Positions 29,366 through 37,428 of a stretch of 64,000 nt of DNA are shown here, one piece after another (position 1 is the stretch's first letter; each line of letters starts with the position of its first letter). The DNA is taken from assembly GCF_023151555.2 (NCBI RefSeq), contig NZ_CP100425.1:3162001-3226000 (forward strand). Direction: 5' to 3'. The stretch is from Photobacterium sp. CCB-ST2H9. Its GTDB lineage: Bacteria; Pseudomonadota; Gammaproteobacteria; Enterobacterales; Vibrionaceae. Both the position numbers and the translations under genes were made by a program. The notes under the pieces are model-generated. The model was not told where the DNA came from. It did no database searches and saw only the letters and a program-made list of their open reading frames with translations.

Positions 29366-31185
29366 TAGTACACATCCTTCTGGTAGCGTTTGGCTTTACG
29401 CAAATCATTCAAATATTGCTCTGCATCTTCACGGCTCTTGCCGCCCTGCTGCTCGGCCACAGTGATCAGTGCTTCATGCACGTCTTTGGCCATCCGGTTC
29501 GCGTCACCACAGACATAAAGATGGGCGCCATCCTGCAGCCATTGCCATACTTCCGCCGCGTTCTCCAGAATGCGGTGCTGGACATAAACTTTTTCTTGCT
29601 GGTCACGGCTGAAAGCCACGTCCAGTCGGGACAGAACACCGTCTTTCAGGTATTTCTGCCATTCCACCTGATACAGGAAATCATCCGTAAAGGTGCGATC
29701 GCCGAAGAACAGCCAGTTTTTCCCTTCTGCGTCACGGTTATCCCGTTCCTGGATAAACGCACGGAAAGGTGCAATACCCGTTCCCGGACCAATCATGATC
29801 ACCGGCGTATTATCATCAGCCGGCAGTTTGAAGTTGTTGTTGCCTTCCACGAAGACCCGGACATTCGCGCCTTCTTCCAGGCGGTGGGCCAGATAACCGG
29901 AGGCCCCGCCGAAGCGGCTTTCTTCGCCCTGCTGGTATTCCACCAGACCGACTGTCAGATGCACTTCCTCACCCACTTCCTCCTGGCTGGAAGCAATGGA
30001 GTACAGCCGCGGCGTCAGACGGCGCAGCAAACCTTGCAGCTGTTCGGCCGTCAGCTCAGTTTTCTTCTCAGCAAAGACATCAATCACCTGAGTGTTCGCC
30101 GCGTATTCGCGCAGCTTGTCTTTGTGTTCCACCAGTTTCAGCAGTTTTTTGCTGCCGGACAGTTCAGCGAATTTGGTCACCAGTTGCGGGTTGGCAGCCG
30201 TGATTTCATATTTGCTGACCAGTGCGTCTTTCAGGCTCAGGGTTGCACCGTCCACCTCAACACTTGCATCAGCGCTCAGGCCAACCTTGGCGGCCAGAGC
30301 TTCAGCCAGTGCCGGATCATTGTCATACCAGACACCCAGTGCATCACCCGGCTGATAGGTCAGGCCGGACTCAGCCAGGTCAATCTCGACATGGCGAACA
30401 TCCTTGCCTGAATCACGGCCCGTGATCTTCTGGCTCAGCAGCAGCTCAGCCGGATACGGATTTTGCTTGTTGTACTGAGAAACGGCCGCCTGCGCACTCT
30501 GCCCGACCGGCAGTTGCACCACTTCCGCATCACCGCCGCCCAGCAGTTCGTCTTTGATGGATTCCAGCGCCTTGGCACGCCATTCGGCAGCAGGTGCATC
30601 GTAATCCACATCACAGTCGATCCGATCCACAAAAGGTTTGGCACCCAGCTTGCTCAGATAGCTGTCGAAGTCTTTTGCCGTCTGGCAGAAAAATTCATAA
30701 CTGGAGTCGCCCAGACCCAGCACGGCGTAGTTCAGGTTCGGCAGCTTCGGTGCACGCTTGGACTGCAGAAATTCATGCAGTTCCATGGCGTCATCCGGAG
30801 CTTCCCCTTCACCGTGGGTGGAAGCGACAATCACCACATGCGTTTCTTTGGTGAGGTTTTTGCCTTTATAGTCACCGGATGCAAATACATCCGCCTGAAT
30901 ACCGGCTGCAACCGCTTCCTCCTTCAGCGCCTGAGCCACGCCTTTGGCGTTCCCGGTCTGAGAGGCATAAATAATGGTCAGTTTGCCAGCCGGTTTGGCA
31001 GCCACCGCGGCCACAGGCTGACCGGCAGGCTGCTGACCTGCCGACTGGGTTTGACTGAGTCCCCAAAAATAACCGCTGATCCAGGCCAGCTGCTGGGATG
31101 ACAGTTCTGCGACTGCCTGTTGCAACTGACCAATCTGCTGATCATTGAGAGGGCTGGCTAAAGCCGAGAGTTCCTTAAGTAACAT
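29365..31185 (-). CDS. cysJ: Sulfite reductase flavoprotein alpha-component CysJ
   Basis: CysJ passes electrons from NADPH through FAD and FMN to CysI. The 606-residue protein has an N-terminal flavodoxin domain ([13 protein letters not shown] near residue 75), an FAD-binding ferredoxin-reductase domain (RLYSIASSQ near 395) and an NADPH domain ([18 protein letters not shown] near 465). It ends in the typical RYQKDVY. It heads the cysJIH operon, with about 155 bases of AT-rich upstream sequence that presumably hold a CysB-controlled promoter. Confidence 0.97.
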   Translation of the reverse strand: MLLKELSALASPLNDQQIGQLQQAVAELSSQQLAWISGYFWGLSQTQSAGQQPAGQPVAAVAAKPAGKLTIIYASQTGNAKGVAQALKEEAVAAGIQADVFASGDYKGKNLTKETHVVIVASTHGEGEAPDDAMELHEFLQSKRAPKLPNLNYAVLGLGDSSYEFFCQTAKDFDSYLSKLGAKPFVDRIDCDVDYDAPAAEWRAKALESIKDELLGGGDAEVVQLPVGQSAQAAVSQYNKQNPYPAELLLSQKITGRDSGKDVRHVEIDLAESGLTYQPGDALGVWYDNDPALAEALAAKVGLSADASVEVDGATLSLKDALVSKYEITAANPQLVTKFAELSGSKKLLKLVEHKDKLREYAANTQVIDVFAEKKTELTAEQLQGLLRRLTPRLYSIASSQEEVGEEVHLTVGLVEYQQGEESRFGGASGYLAHRLEEGANVRVFVEGNNNFKLPADDNTPVIMIGPGTGIAPFRAFIQERDNRDAEGKNWLFFGDRTFTDDFLYQVEWQKYLKDGVLSRLDVAFSRDQQEKVYVQHRILENAAEVWQWLQDGAHLYVCGDANRMAKDVHEALITVAEQQGGKSREDAEQYLNDLRKAKRYQKDVY

Positions 31186-31310
31186 GACACGACGATCCCT
31201 TTACATTGCGTAATGGGTAGATTAGCTATTCGACGAAATAACAAGAAAGAATAGATAAGAATGTTTTATAACTTTTTGGAAGAGAGAATCAGCAGAGAAG
31301 AAGAAAACGT

Positions 31311-31330
31311 GCCCAATCCGGAGACTGGGC
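31311..31330 (-). terminator. Terminator after the 77-residue gene
   Basis: An 8-bp stem (GCCCAGTC/GATTGGGC with one G-T pair) is followed on the minus strand by a T-rich stretch, 10 bases after the small gene's stop codon. Confidence 0.55.
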
Positions 31331-31340
31331 AACACAGAGA

Positions 31341-31574
31341 TCAGAAATGATCAGCGATCCGGACCTGATGGAAACCGACTTCAAACGCCCGCTCAGTGGC
31401 GGTATCAATGTCCCGGTAGCACTTTTCACTGCCAGCACCGTCGGTCAGGGTGACAAAGCCACCTCGGCGATGACGAAATTCCACCACCCAGCCGTTTGCC
31501 TGGAGAGATGGCTCAATAACCGCTTCTACAATTTCACTGTTGGCGTATAAACGCTGTAACTCGGTAATTGTCAT
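31341..31574 (-). CDS. Conserved small protein of unknown function (77 residues)
   Basis: The short soluble protein has no signal peptide or membrane segment. The sequence looks folded, with ELQRLYANSEIVEAVIEPSL as probable helix followed by strands (GWVVEFRHRRGGFVTL) and a final helix. I do not recognise a named family with certainty, though similar small proteins are common in vibrios. It is isolated between cysJ and the outer-membrane barrel gene and has its own terminator. Confidence 0.6.
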   Translation of the reverse strand: MTITELQRLYANSEIVEAVIEPSLQANGWVVEFRHRRGGFVTLTDGAGSEKCYRDIDTATERAFEVGFHQVRIADHF

Positions 31575-31634
31575 CGGCCTGATTCCTGCGTGATTGCCCT
31601 TTTAAACATGGCTCATAACTGGAAAAACAGGCAA

Positions 31635-31666
31635 CAAAAAAGCCATGCAAGAAGCATGGCTTTTTT
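31635..31666. terminator. Terminator after the outer-membrane barrel gene
   Basis: A strong stem AAAAAAGCCATGC/GCATGGCTTTTTT, with A and T runs on both sides, begins 18 bases after the barrel gene's stop on the minus strand. Confidence 0.9.
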
Positions 31667-31683
31667 CAGCATTGATAGGTCGA

Positions 31684-32340
31684 TCAGAAATCGACTTCGA
31701 CACCGGCAAAGAAACCGTCCAGTTTCACTTTGCCACCCAGCGGGTTGTTGATCGCGTCAAAATCGTAATCCATCACACGGTAACCACCGCGCAGGTTCAG
31801 ATCGGCTGCTACCAGCGGAATCGTGAACTTCAGACCGGCTTTTGCATCCAGCGTGCTGGTGCCGTCGAATTCACCCACGTTACCTTCAGCAAAGGCAGTC
31901 AGCGGTGTCATCGGGAAACCAATCTCGACATTCCCGTAAACAGCAGGCTGCCACTCATCGTCGAACGTCTGAATATGGCCCTGAGCATTGTATTCACCAT
32001 TGGTGAATTTGATCAGAGATACACCCACATCGACAGAAACCAGATCGTTATCCAGGATCTCGTAATAAGCAGTCAGGTCTGTTTGTTTAAATGCCACTGC
32101 ATCCGCTTCGATATTGGCATAAGCAATTCGCGCATTTGGAATCAGTGGAACAAAATGTTCAAACGAGGCGTAGAACGAAGGAACTGTGTTATCGCCACCG
32201 TCTACAGCGTCGTTAATTTCAGCACTGCTAAACCACGCATCCGCGCCCACAGTACCGCCTAACAGCATATCAGCCTGGGCTGGTACAGCTGTCGCCAGCG
32301 CCACTGCTACGGCCGCTGCTGAAAGCATCGTTTTTTTCAT
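31684..32340 (-). CDS. Outer-membrane beta-barrel protein (TIGR04219/YfaZ-like)
   Basis: This 218-residue protein has a signal peptide cleaved after VPAQA near residue 23, alternating amphipathic strands and a C-terminal phenylalanine in FFAGVEVDF. These are the marks of an outer-membrane barrel recognised by the Bam complex. The N-terminal motif LLGGTVGADAWFS matches the TIGR04219 family as I remember it. No substrate is known. It is followed by a strong terminator and lies upstream of nothing on its strand, so it is probably monocistronic. Confidence 0.75.
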   Translation of the reverse strand: MKKTMLSAAAVAVALATAVPAQADMLLGGTVGADAWFSSAEINDAVDGGDNTVPSFYASFEHFVPLIPNARIAYANIEADAVAFKQTDLTAYYEILDNDLVSVDVGVSLIKFTNGEYNAQGHIQTFDDEWQPAVYGNVEIGFPMTPLTAFAEGNVGEFDGTSTLDAKAGLKFTIPLVAADLNLRGGYRVMDYDFDAINNPLGGKVKLDGFFAGVEVDF

Positions 32341-32471
32341 TTTTGAGTCTCCGCTCGTTATCTTTTGCTTTGCTTTTGCTGCGCCAGACTATACCAGATG
32401 CTGTTTAAGAAAACCGCATTTCGTCAATGAGAATCAGGGATTTGGGTCAAGCTCACTTTTTGAACACGCTG

Positions 32472-32720
32472 TTATTTGCGTCTATGCATATCGCGATAAC
32501 GACCGCTGCGATACGGGTTATCCCGACGTGCATTTCGATAGATCCAAACGCCAATCGCAATCAGGATAATCCATGGCAACAGCTTGATGACCACCCCCAG
32601 CAAACCTGCCAGCGCCATCACCACAAATCCGGCCGCGATGGCAACCATCATGCCCAGCAGACTGACACCCGTCATCACCAACACACCGGCAAATACCAGC
32701 AGAAATAAAATTTCAACCAT
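32472..32720 (-). CDS. pspG: Envelope stress response membrane protein PspG
   Basis: PspG is a small inner-membrane effector of the phage-shock response. The 82-residue protein is almost entirely hydrophobic, with two or three spans, starting MVEILFLLVFAGVLVM and ending with a basic tail. The start at 32720 gives a length close to E. coli PspG (80). A sigma-54-type promoter lies about 85 bases upstream, and dusA is the next gene, as in E. coli. Both agree with the assignment. Confidence 0.9.
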   Translation of the reverse strand: MVEILFLLVFAGVLVMTGVSLLGMMVAIAAGFVVMALAGLLGVVIKLLPWIILIAIGVWIYRNARRDNPYRSGRYRDMHRRK

Positions 32721-32802
32721 TCCAATCTCTCCATTTACACCAGAAATTCTCAGACAGAACACAGTTCACCATGTTTCTGAGGATGATAATACAGATAACT
32801 TA

Positions 32803-32817
32803 GCAGGTTTCGGGCCA
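32803..32817 (-). promoter_or_regulatory. Sigma-54 (-24/-12) promoter of pspG
   Basis: The minus strand reads TGGCCCGAAACCTGC, matching the consensus TGGCACG-N4-TTGC at 9 of 11 defined positions, with the invariant GG and GC correctly spaced. PspG in E. coli is transcribed by sigma-54 RNA polymerase with the activator PspF, which fits. Confidence 0.8.
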
Positions 32818-32955
32818 ACCTCCCGAATTGAATCAAATCTTTATCTATCAAGCAGATACAAAAACGCCGCAACCCGAGGCTGCGGCGTCTTCAGCACAGA
32901 TTAGCGAATTTCACCAGACCCTTCGGTTAAATTCACCAAATCGCTTTCATCCGGA

Positions 32956-33960
32956 TCACACATCCAGATGTGCAGGAATCTTGTCCAGCGCCTGCTGTAC
33001 CACCTCAATGCCTGCGCCCGGTTTGTGGGCATTCTCACTGATATGGCGACGCCACTGGCGTGCACCCGGCATATTCTGGAACAATCCCAGCATGTGGCGT
33101 GTGATATGGCCCAGATAGGACCCGTTCGCCAGCTGGCGCTCAATATAAGGATACATGGCCTCGACCACTTCGCGGCGCTTCTTGATTGGGCGATCACAAC
33201 CAAAAAGCTGCTGATCCAGTTCGGCCAGCATATATGGATTCTGATACGCCTCGCGACCCACCATGACACCATCCAGATGTGCCAGATGCGCTTCAATCTC
33301 GGCCAGTGTTTTGACACCGCCATTGATTGCCATCGTCAGATGCGGAAAGTCCTGCTTCAGCTGATACACACGCGGGTAATCCAGTGGCGGAATTTCGCGG
33401 TTTTCTTTCGGGCTCAGGCCACTCAGCCAGGCTTTACGGGCATGAATGGTGAAATTGTCGCAACCGCCTTTCTCAGACACAGTGCCGACAAAATCAACCA
33501 GGAACTGATACGAATCCTGCTCATCAATCCCGATCCGGGTTTTCACCGTCACCGGAATATCGACCACTTCACGCATGGCAGAAACACACTGTGCCACCAG
33601 ATCCGCCTCGCCCATCAGACAAGCACCAAAGCGGCCGTTCTGAACACGGTCCGACGGGCAACCCACATTCAGGTTCACCTCATCATAACCGCGATCCTGC
33701 GCCAGCCTGGCACAATGCGCCAGATCCGCCGGATTCGAACCACCCAGCTGCAATGCCAGCGGATGTTCTTCCTCGTTATACGCCAGAAAGTCGCCCTTGC
33801 CGTGAATAATGGCCCCGGTGGTCACCATCTCGGTGTACAGCAGCGCATGCTCAGACAGCAGCCGGTGGAAGTAACGGCAATGGCGGTCAGTCCAGTCCAA
33901 CATGGGTGCGACGGAGAAACGGCAAGTCGGGTATTGAGTAGGGTTTTCAGGTTTCATCAT
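32956..33960 (-). CDS. dusA: tRNA-dihydrouridine synthase A (DusA), 5' end replaced by prophage
   Basis: DusA reduces uridines in the D-loop of tRNA (U20/U20a) using FMN and NADPH. The 334-residue protein has the [19 protein letters not shown]-terminal motif and the catalytic cysteine in [20 protein letters not shown]. It also has [13 protein letters not shown] and the FMN-phosphate-binding region [14 protein letters not shown]. The first 12 codons ([12 protein letters not shown]) lie to the right of the attachment core 33901-33924, so they come from the prophage. The original 20-codon start is found beyond the right end at 47233-47337. The gene should still be functional, but under a phage-supplied start and promoter. 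Confidence 0.95.
   Translation of the reverse strand: MMKPENPTQYPTCRFSVAPMLDWTDRHCRYFHRLLSEHALLYTEMVTTGAIIHGKGDFLAYNEEEHPLALQLGGSNPADLAHCARLAQDRGYDEVNLNVGCPSDRVQNGRFGACLMGEADLVAQCVSAMREVVDIPVTVKTRIGIDEQDSYQFLVDFVGTVSEKGGCDNFTIHARKAWLSGLSPKENREIPPLDYPRVYQLKQDFPHLTMAINGGVKTLAEIEAHLAHLDGVMVGREAYQNPYMLAELDQQLFGCDRPIKKRREVVEAMYPYIERQLANGSYLGHITRHMLGLFQNMPGARQWRRHISENAHKPGAGIEVVQQALDKIPAHLDV
33901..33924. repeat. attL core, 24-bp direct repeat within dusA
   Basis: The plus-strand sequence starts CATGGGTGCGACGGAGAAAC and is repeated exactly at 47254-47277. It encodes, on the minus strand, DusA residues CRFSVAPM. Integration by crossover here leaves the dusA frame open. Confidence 0.95.
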
Positions 33961-34030
33961 GGCTTACTTACGATCTGGATACTGTATATATATACATGAG
34001 TTTGCTAACCTCTCGCCCCAAATCTTCAAT

Positions 34031-34052
34031 TCGTACGTATATGGTACGTATA
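34031..34052. repeat. Left copy of a TACGTA-containing end repeat (possible integrase arm site or operator)
   Basis: Two TACGTA palindromes lie at 34034-34039 and 34045-34050. An 18-of-22 identical copy lies at 47187-47208, near the other end of the prophage and in the same orientation. The left copy is also just upstream of the integrase start. Confidence 0.5.
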
Positions 34053-34066
34053 AAAAGAGTAGGACA

Positions 34067-35131
34067 ATGGCATCATTCAGCATTAGAAAACGTACGCTGA
34101 AAAGCGGTGAAAGCCGCTACACAGTTGAACTCATCGTCAAAAAGAATTCGCAGATTATACACAGAGAGTCCAAAACATTCAGGAAAAAAGAGCTCGCCCG
34201 AACCTACGCCCGCAAGCGTCTGAACGAGCTGGAAAACCCCATGCACTCTGGCTTGAAAACCGTCTTGCTATCTGCATTGCTGGATATGTACATCGGTGAC
34301 AGGGACTTATGGGACAGAACAGGCCGGACGAAACAATACGTACTTCGGATGCTCCGGGACTGTGACATCTCCTTAGTGGAGAGTAGCAAGCTCAAAACCA
34401 GTGATCTGATTCAGCACTGCCGCCACCGGAAAGCCGCCGGAGCAAAGCCAGCGACAATTTATCACGATATTGCTTACCTGCGCTCAGTGATGAAAAAAGC
34501 AGGCCCGGTGTTCAACGTAGATGCGAACCATGCCATCTTTGAAGAAGCCGTGCCTGTACTCCATGATATGGGCTTAGTGGGCAAAAGTCAGAAACGTACC
34601 CGACGGCCAACCGGGGAAGAACTGGAGCTGTTGAAAGAGGGGCTGCTGGCCCGCCAGTCCTACCGTAGCAACGGCAAGATCCGGATTCCGTTCGTCGATA
34701 TTCTGGATTTCAGCATTCTGACCTGTATGCGTATCGGGGAAGTTTGCCGCCTGCGCTGGGAAGACCTCAACGAAGCACACAAAACAATTCTTGTCCGAGA
34801 TCGCAAAGACCCGCGCAAGAAAGAAGGTAATCACATGATCGTACCGCTGCTGGGCGAATCCTTTGATATCGCCATGCGGCAAGATAGAAGCAATGAGCTG
34901 ATTTTCCCCTACAACCCGCGAAGCGTCACGGCAGGCTTCCAGCGAGTCAGGAACAGCTTAGGGATTGAGGACTTGCGTTATCACGACTTACGCCGGGAAG
35001 GTGCAAGCCGCTTGTTTGAGCGAGGATACAGCATCGAGGATGTGGCACAGGTGACGGGGCATCGCAACCTGAACATTCTTTGGCAGGTGTATACACAGTT
35101 ACATCCGCATAAGTTGCATGAACAGTATTAA
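34067..35131 (+). CDS. int: Tyrosine-type site-specific integrase
   Basis: The integrase would recombine the phage site with the 5' end of dusA. The 354-residue protein has an N-terminal arm-binding/SAM-like part and a C-terminal catalytic domain. The catalytic residues are seen as arginine in TCMRIGEVCRLRWED, HDLRREG, TGHRN and the nucleophile tyrosine in WQVYTQL. The start MASFSIRKR is chosen over an in-frame ATG 36 codons upstream, because an AGTAGGA ribosome-binding site sits five bases before it. The longer frame would also run through the repeat at 34031-34052 and overlap the dusA start. It lies directly inside the left attachment site. Confidence 0.93.
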   Translation: MASFSIRKRTLKSGESRYTVELIVKKNSQIIHRESKTFRKKELARTYARKRLNELENPMHSGLKTVLLSALLDMYIGDRDLWDRTGRTKQYVLRMLRDCDISLVESSKLKTSDLIQHCRHRKAAGAKPATIYHDIAYLRSVMKKAGPVFNVDANHAIFEEAVPVLHDMGLVGKSQKRTRRPTGEELELLKEGLLARQSYRSNGKIRIPFVDILDFSILTCMRIGEVCRLRWEDLNEAHKTILVRDRKDPRKKEGNHMIVPLLGESFDIAMRQDRSNELIFPYNPRSVTAGFQRVRNSLGIEDLRYHDLRREGASRLFERGYSIEDVAQVTGHRNLNILWQVYTQLHPHKLHEQY

Positions 35132-35136
35132 TGAAC

Positions 35137-35156
35137 GGCTCCCCAATTTGGGAGCC
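35137..35156 (+). terminator. Possible terminator after the integrase gene
   Basis: A hairpin GGCTCCC/GGGAGCC starts 5 bases after the integrase stop. No clear T-run follows, so it may be a weak or Rho-assisted terminator. Confidence 0.35.
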
Positions 35157-35276
35157 CATCTACAAATCGTACTGGCTCAACACTCTTACTAGATACTGAA
35201 TTTATCTTTGATAGTTTCGTGTTAACCTATTCAGAATCATTAAAAATTTAACATCGTTTTATCGATTGGGACTTGC

Positions 35277-35996
35277 ATGGAAAGTAATGAATTAATTTGG
35301 ACACCAAAATTAATAATTGATTTGATTGATAAGGTTATCTGGCCAGCAACTATTATTTTTTTAGGTGTTAGATTTCGCGCTAGTATTTCCAATACTTTGA
35401 AAAGTTTTTTTTCTAAAAATACATTAACAGAATTTTCCGCCTCACTAAGTGGAGTAGCGGCTAAATTCGCTGCTGACAAACAATCAGTTGAGTCAAGTGA
35501 GAAAGTAAGCTTACTACCTTCGGAATTACCGGAGGGTATGACACTTGAGTCTGTAAAAGCAAAGCAAAGTAATGATACCACTGAATATAGTGAATTTCTA
35601 TTAGGCTCAATGCGAGAGCATCTATCCGCATTGAATCTATCGGATAATGATGCAATCGAACTATTGCTCAAAGAAGCATCAATCCTAAGGAGTACCATTC
35701 ATTTCGGTGAGATAAGTAGAGTTTTATTTCGATCTCAGTTTGACATACTCGAATCAATTGCCAACCAGAATGGACATATAAGCAAAATTAATTTTCAACG
35801 TTATTTTGAAAAACAGAAAAATTCGTTACCAGAGGCATTTTCTGGCTGGGATTGGATAAAATACGCAGCTTTCCCTGTTAGTTCGGGACTAATTACTGAT
35901 GATGGTGATAATTACAGAATAACCATCTATGGTTCTTCGTACATAAAGTTTCTATCTAAATACCCCCAACTTATAGAAAACCTCCCAAAACTCTAA
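35277..35996 (+). CDS. Membrane-anchored protein of unknown function (prophage cargo)
   Basis: This 239-residue protein has one probable N-terminal membrane segment at about 10-30 (LIIDLIDKVIWPATIIFLGV). A long helical and charged cytoplasmic part follows, then a C-terminal segment ending in NLPKL. I do not recognise the family. It lies beside the integrase, is transcribed away from the structural block, and is clearly more AT-rich than its neighbours, all typical of a lysogenic-conversion gene. An exclusion or defence role is possible but not shown. Confidence 0.6.
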   Translation: MESNELIWTPKLIIDLIDKVIWPATIIFLGVRFRASISNTLKSFFSKNTLTEFSASLSGVAAKFAADKQSVESSEKVSLLPSELPEGMTLESVKAKQSNDTTEYSEFLLGSMREHLSALNLSDNDAIELLLKEASILRSTIHFGEISRVLFRSQFDILESIANQNGHISKINFQRYFEKQKNSLPEAFSGWDWIKYAAFPVSSGLITDDGDNYRITIYGSSYIKFLSKYPQLIENLPKL

Positions 35997-36012
35997 CTAC
36001 TTCCTCAAAAGT

Positions 36013-36034
36013 AACCCGCCAGAAATGGCGGGTT
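36013..36034. terminator. Terminator at the end of the prophage late operon
   Basis: An 8-bp stem AACCCGCC/GGCGGGTT lies between the convergent cargo gene (+) and the last late gene (-), and can serve both. Confidence 0.6.
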
Positions 36035-36039
36035 GATAA

Positions 36040-36153
36040 TTATTTTCGCTTCCGCTTCACGGTCGCATTCTTCGCTTTCACCACCCGGCCACCTTTCGCG
36101 AAGCGGTAGCCTTTCTTCAGTGTGCCGTTACGTTTCAGTCCTGTCTTAGCCAT
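36040..36153 (-). CDS. Tiny highly basic phage protein (37 residues)
   Basis: The protein starts MAKTGLKRNGTLKKGYRFAK and ends in KRKRK. Sixteen of its 37 residues are Lys or Arg, and there is no acidic residue. Such proteins in virions often bind nucleic acid, but no family is recognised. The gene starts inside the last codons of the 46-residue gene before it (8-base overlap), so it is translationally coupled. It closes the late operon. The coding pattern and coupling make it a convincing gene despite its size. Confidence 0.7.
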   Translation of the reverse strand: MAKTGLKRNGTLKKGYRFAKGGRVVKAKNATVKRKRK

Positions 36154-36286
36154 TCTTTTTCCCCGGTTGTATGTTCATGGTTTCCAGTATCGTCAGGCGC
36201 TTGTCCTGCTTGTACAGGACGATAAGCAGCGCGATCATGGTGGGCGGTAAGCCCATCGCCGTCAGTTGTTGCAGTATTTCTATCAT
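36146..36286 (-). CDS. Small single-span membrane protein (46 residues), possible lysis accessory
   Basis: The sequence MIEILQQLTAMGLPPTMIAL begins one hydrophobic segment (about 9-25), followed by a charged tail ending in PGKKNG. The frame overlaps the holin-like gene by 4 bases and the basic gene by 8. Its place between a holin-like gene and the operon end suggests a lysis role, for example an antiholin or pinholin-like part. Two membrane proteins next to a lysozyme-like gene is a common lysis-cassette layout. Confidence 0.6.
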   Translation of the reverse strand: MIEILQQLTAMGLPPTMIALLIVLYKQDKRLTILETMNIQPGKKNG

Positions 36287-36699
36287 GTGGGTTTGCCTCT
36301 GAGTTTTTGTGAGAAGAATTCGAGCAGGTAGCGCACCATAGAGCGCATTCCCAGCACATCCACGACGATGGCCCCAACCACGTACCAGTAAGGCTCCGGA
36401 ATGTTCCGCAGCGCCTGAAAGCCCGCATCCACGTACACCGCATAGTCAGGCCAGAAGCACAGCACCAAGGGCGTGAACACAACCAGCAAGATGAATTCAT
36501 CTTTCCAGCCCCGGTCCTTGAGACTCAGCTCATCCAGATTCGCCGCCTGCTCGTCGCCGTACTCCAACCGCTTGAGCCGGGCGGCGTGCTTGGCCTGCTC
36601 CAGCTCGTCTTTACGCTTCAGCGCTTCCGCCTTGTTCTGGCTGTGCTGCTGCCAAGCTGCCACCCCACCCGTGATAAGGCTCAAGATTGCACTCAGCAT
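36283..36699 (-). CDS. Holin-like protein (3-TM holin family)
   Basis: This 138-residue protein has an N-terminal hydrophobic stretch, a charged coiled region (AEALKRKDELEQAKHAARLK) and two C-terminal membrane spans (FILLVVFTPLVLCFWP and YWYVVGAIVVDVLGM). The sequence resembles the GTA/phage 3-TM holin family (PF11351) from memory. Holins form lesions in the inner membrane that release the lysozyme. Its ATG overlaps the stop of the preceding lysozyme-like gene by one base. Confidence 0.75.
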   Translation of the reverse strand: MLSAILSLITGGVAAWQQHSQNKAEALKRKDELEQAKHAARLKRLEYGDEQAANLDELSLKDRGWKDEFILLVVFTPLVLCFWPDYAVYVDAGFQALRNIPEPYWYVVGAIVVDVLGMRSMVRYLLEFFSQKLRGKPT

Positions 36700-37151
36700 T
36701 ACGCCGCCTGAATACCAGCATTCAGCACCCGGTCACTGTAGGGCTGCACGCCGTTTTCATAGCGGATAATCAGAGGAACTAAGGCCATCGTTTCCGCCTC
36801 TGACAGCGACATGTCCGGAGACACACCCAGCGCCCCGGCGACGTGGTTCACATAGGCGGTGGTGTCATTCTCCACAGGCGGCGCCCAGCGGTTGATAATG
36901 CCCCGCACCGTCGTCAGGCCGTGGCGGTTGCGGTAGGTCTTCAGCGTCCGGGCCAGTGCCCGGATGCCGTTCTCCGGTCTGTCGAAAATCACAAAGCGGC
37001 CATCGCTGCCGACTCGGCCCTGCCATGCGGTGCCGTTGTCCTCGATGTTGCCCGGATTGTTGTTGCGAATGCCCCGCGGCTTATAAAACGTCATGGTTCC
37101 CATCCCCAATAGAATCAAACTCAGTATCAATAGGATCTTGCTGCTGCTCAT
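36699..37151 (-). CDS. Phage lysozyme-like structural protein (P5-type muramidase)
   Basis: This 150-residue protein begins with a hydrophobic segment (KILLILSLILLGMG), probably a signal-anchor. It continues with a domain containing RGIRNNNPGNIE, VGSDGRFVIF, GIRALARTLKTY and RWAPPVENDT. This is a pattern common in phage 'structural protein P5' or lysozyme-like virion proteins, which cut peptidoglycan during entry or lysis. The long start gives a 71-base overlap with the gene before it. It is supported by a GAGGAAG ribosome-binding site and by the membrane segment it encodes. A shorter start at 37094 would leave a soluble domain only. Confidence 0.75.
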   Translation of the reverse strand: MSSSKILLILSLILLGMGTMTFYKPRGIRNNNPGNIEDNGTAWQGRVGSDGRFVIFDRPENGIRALARTLKTYRNRHGLTTVRGIINRWAPPVENDTTAYVNHVAGALGVSPDMSLSEAETMALVPLIIRYENGVQPYSDRVLNAGIQAA

Positions 37152-37428
37152 TGCGTACCGCTTCCTCTGCTGCTTCCTGTTCGGCTATGGCCGTGACATA
37201 GCGTGTGTGCTCGTCAATCAGCCACGCATAGGCCGCATCAAACACGGCGCTGTTAATGGTCTGGTTCGGGCGGTTATCGGTGTATTCGATATGACCCAGC
37301 CCGGTCAGGGTGTTGTAATCAATCGCCCACTCGCCCTGGCGCATGGCAAAGCCGCCCATCTGGCCGAGGAAGGCAGGCACGCCATCAATGACGATGAGCT
37401 GATCCTGTGTAATTGCTGTAATTCTCAT
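37081..37428 (-). CDS. Phage protein of the tail-fibre-associated small family
   Basis: This 115-residue soluble protein contains GEWAIDYNTLTGLGHIEYTDNRPNQTI. That pattern is familiar from small proteins encoded just after tail-fibre genes in tailed phages, where a chaperone or fibre-tip role is suspected. Here it follows the tail-fibre-like gene with a 4-base ATGA overlap, so the pair probably moved together. The C-terminus is acidic. Its function is unproven. Confidence 0.65.
   Translation of the reverse strand: MRITAITQDQLIVIDGVPAFLGQMGGFAMRQGEWAIDYNTLTGLGHIEYTDNRPNQTINSAVFDAAYAWLIDEHTRYVTAIAEQEAAEEAVRNEQQQDPIDTEFDSIGDGNHDVL

Noticed and set aside
29416..30411. A 331-codon plus-strand frame
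   Set aside because: It is antisense to cysJ, with no start signal and no recognisable domain.
33959..34066. An N-terminal extension of the integrase
   Set aside because: The first 36 codons have no ribosome-binding site, overlap the dusA start and run over the TACGTA repeat; the internal ATG at 34067 has a good site.
35240..35698. A 152-codon minus-strand frame opposite the AT-rich cargo gene
   Set aside because: The plus-strand frame has a membrane segment, a full-length open frame and a better start; the antisense frame has no features.
36135..36500. A 121-codon minus-strand frame in the lysis region
   Set aside because: It is rich in Trp and Cys and reads through the holin-like and small membrane genes in another frame; those genes are coupled and plausible.
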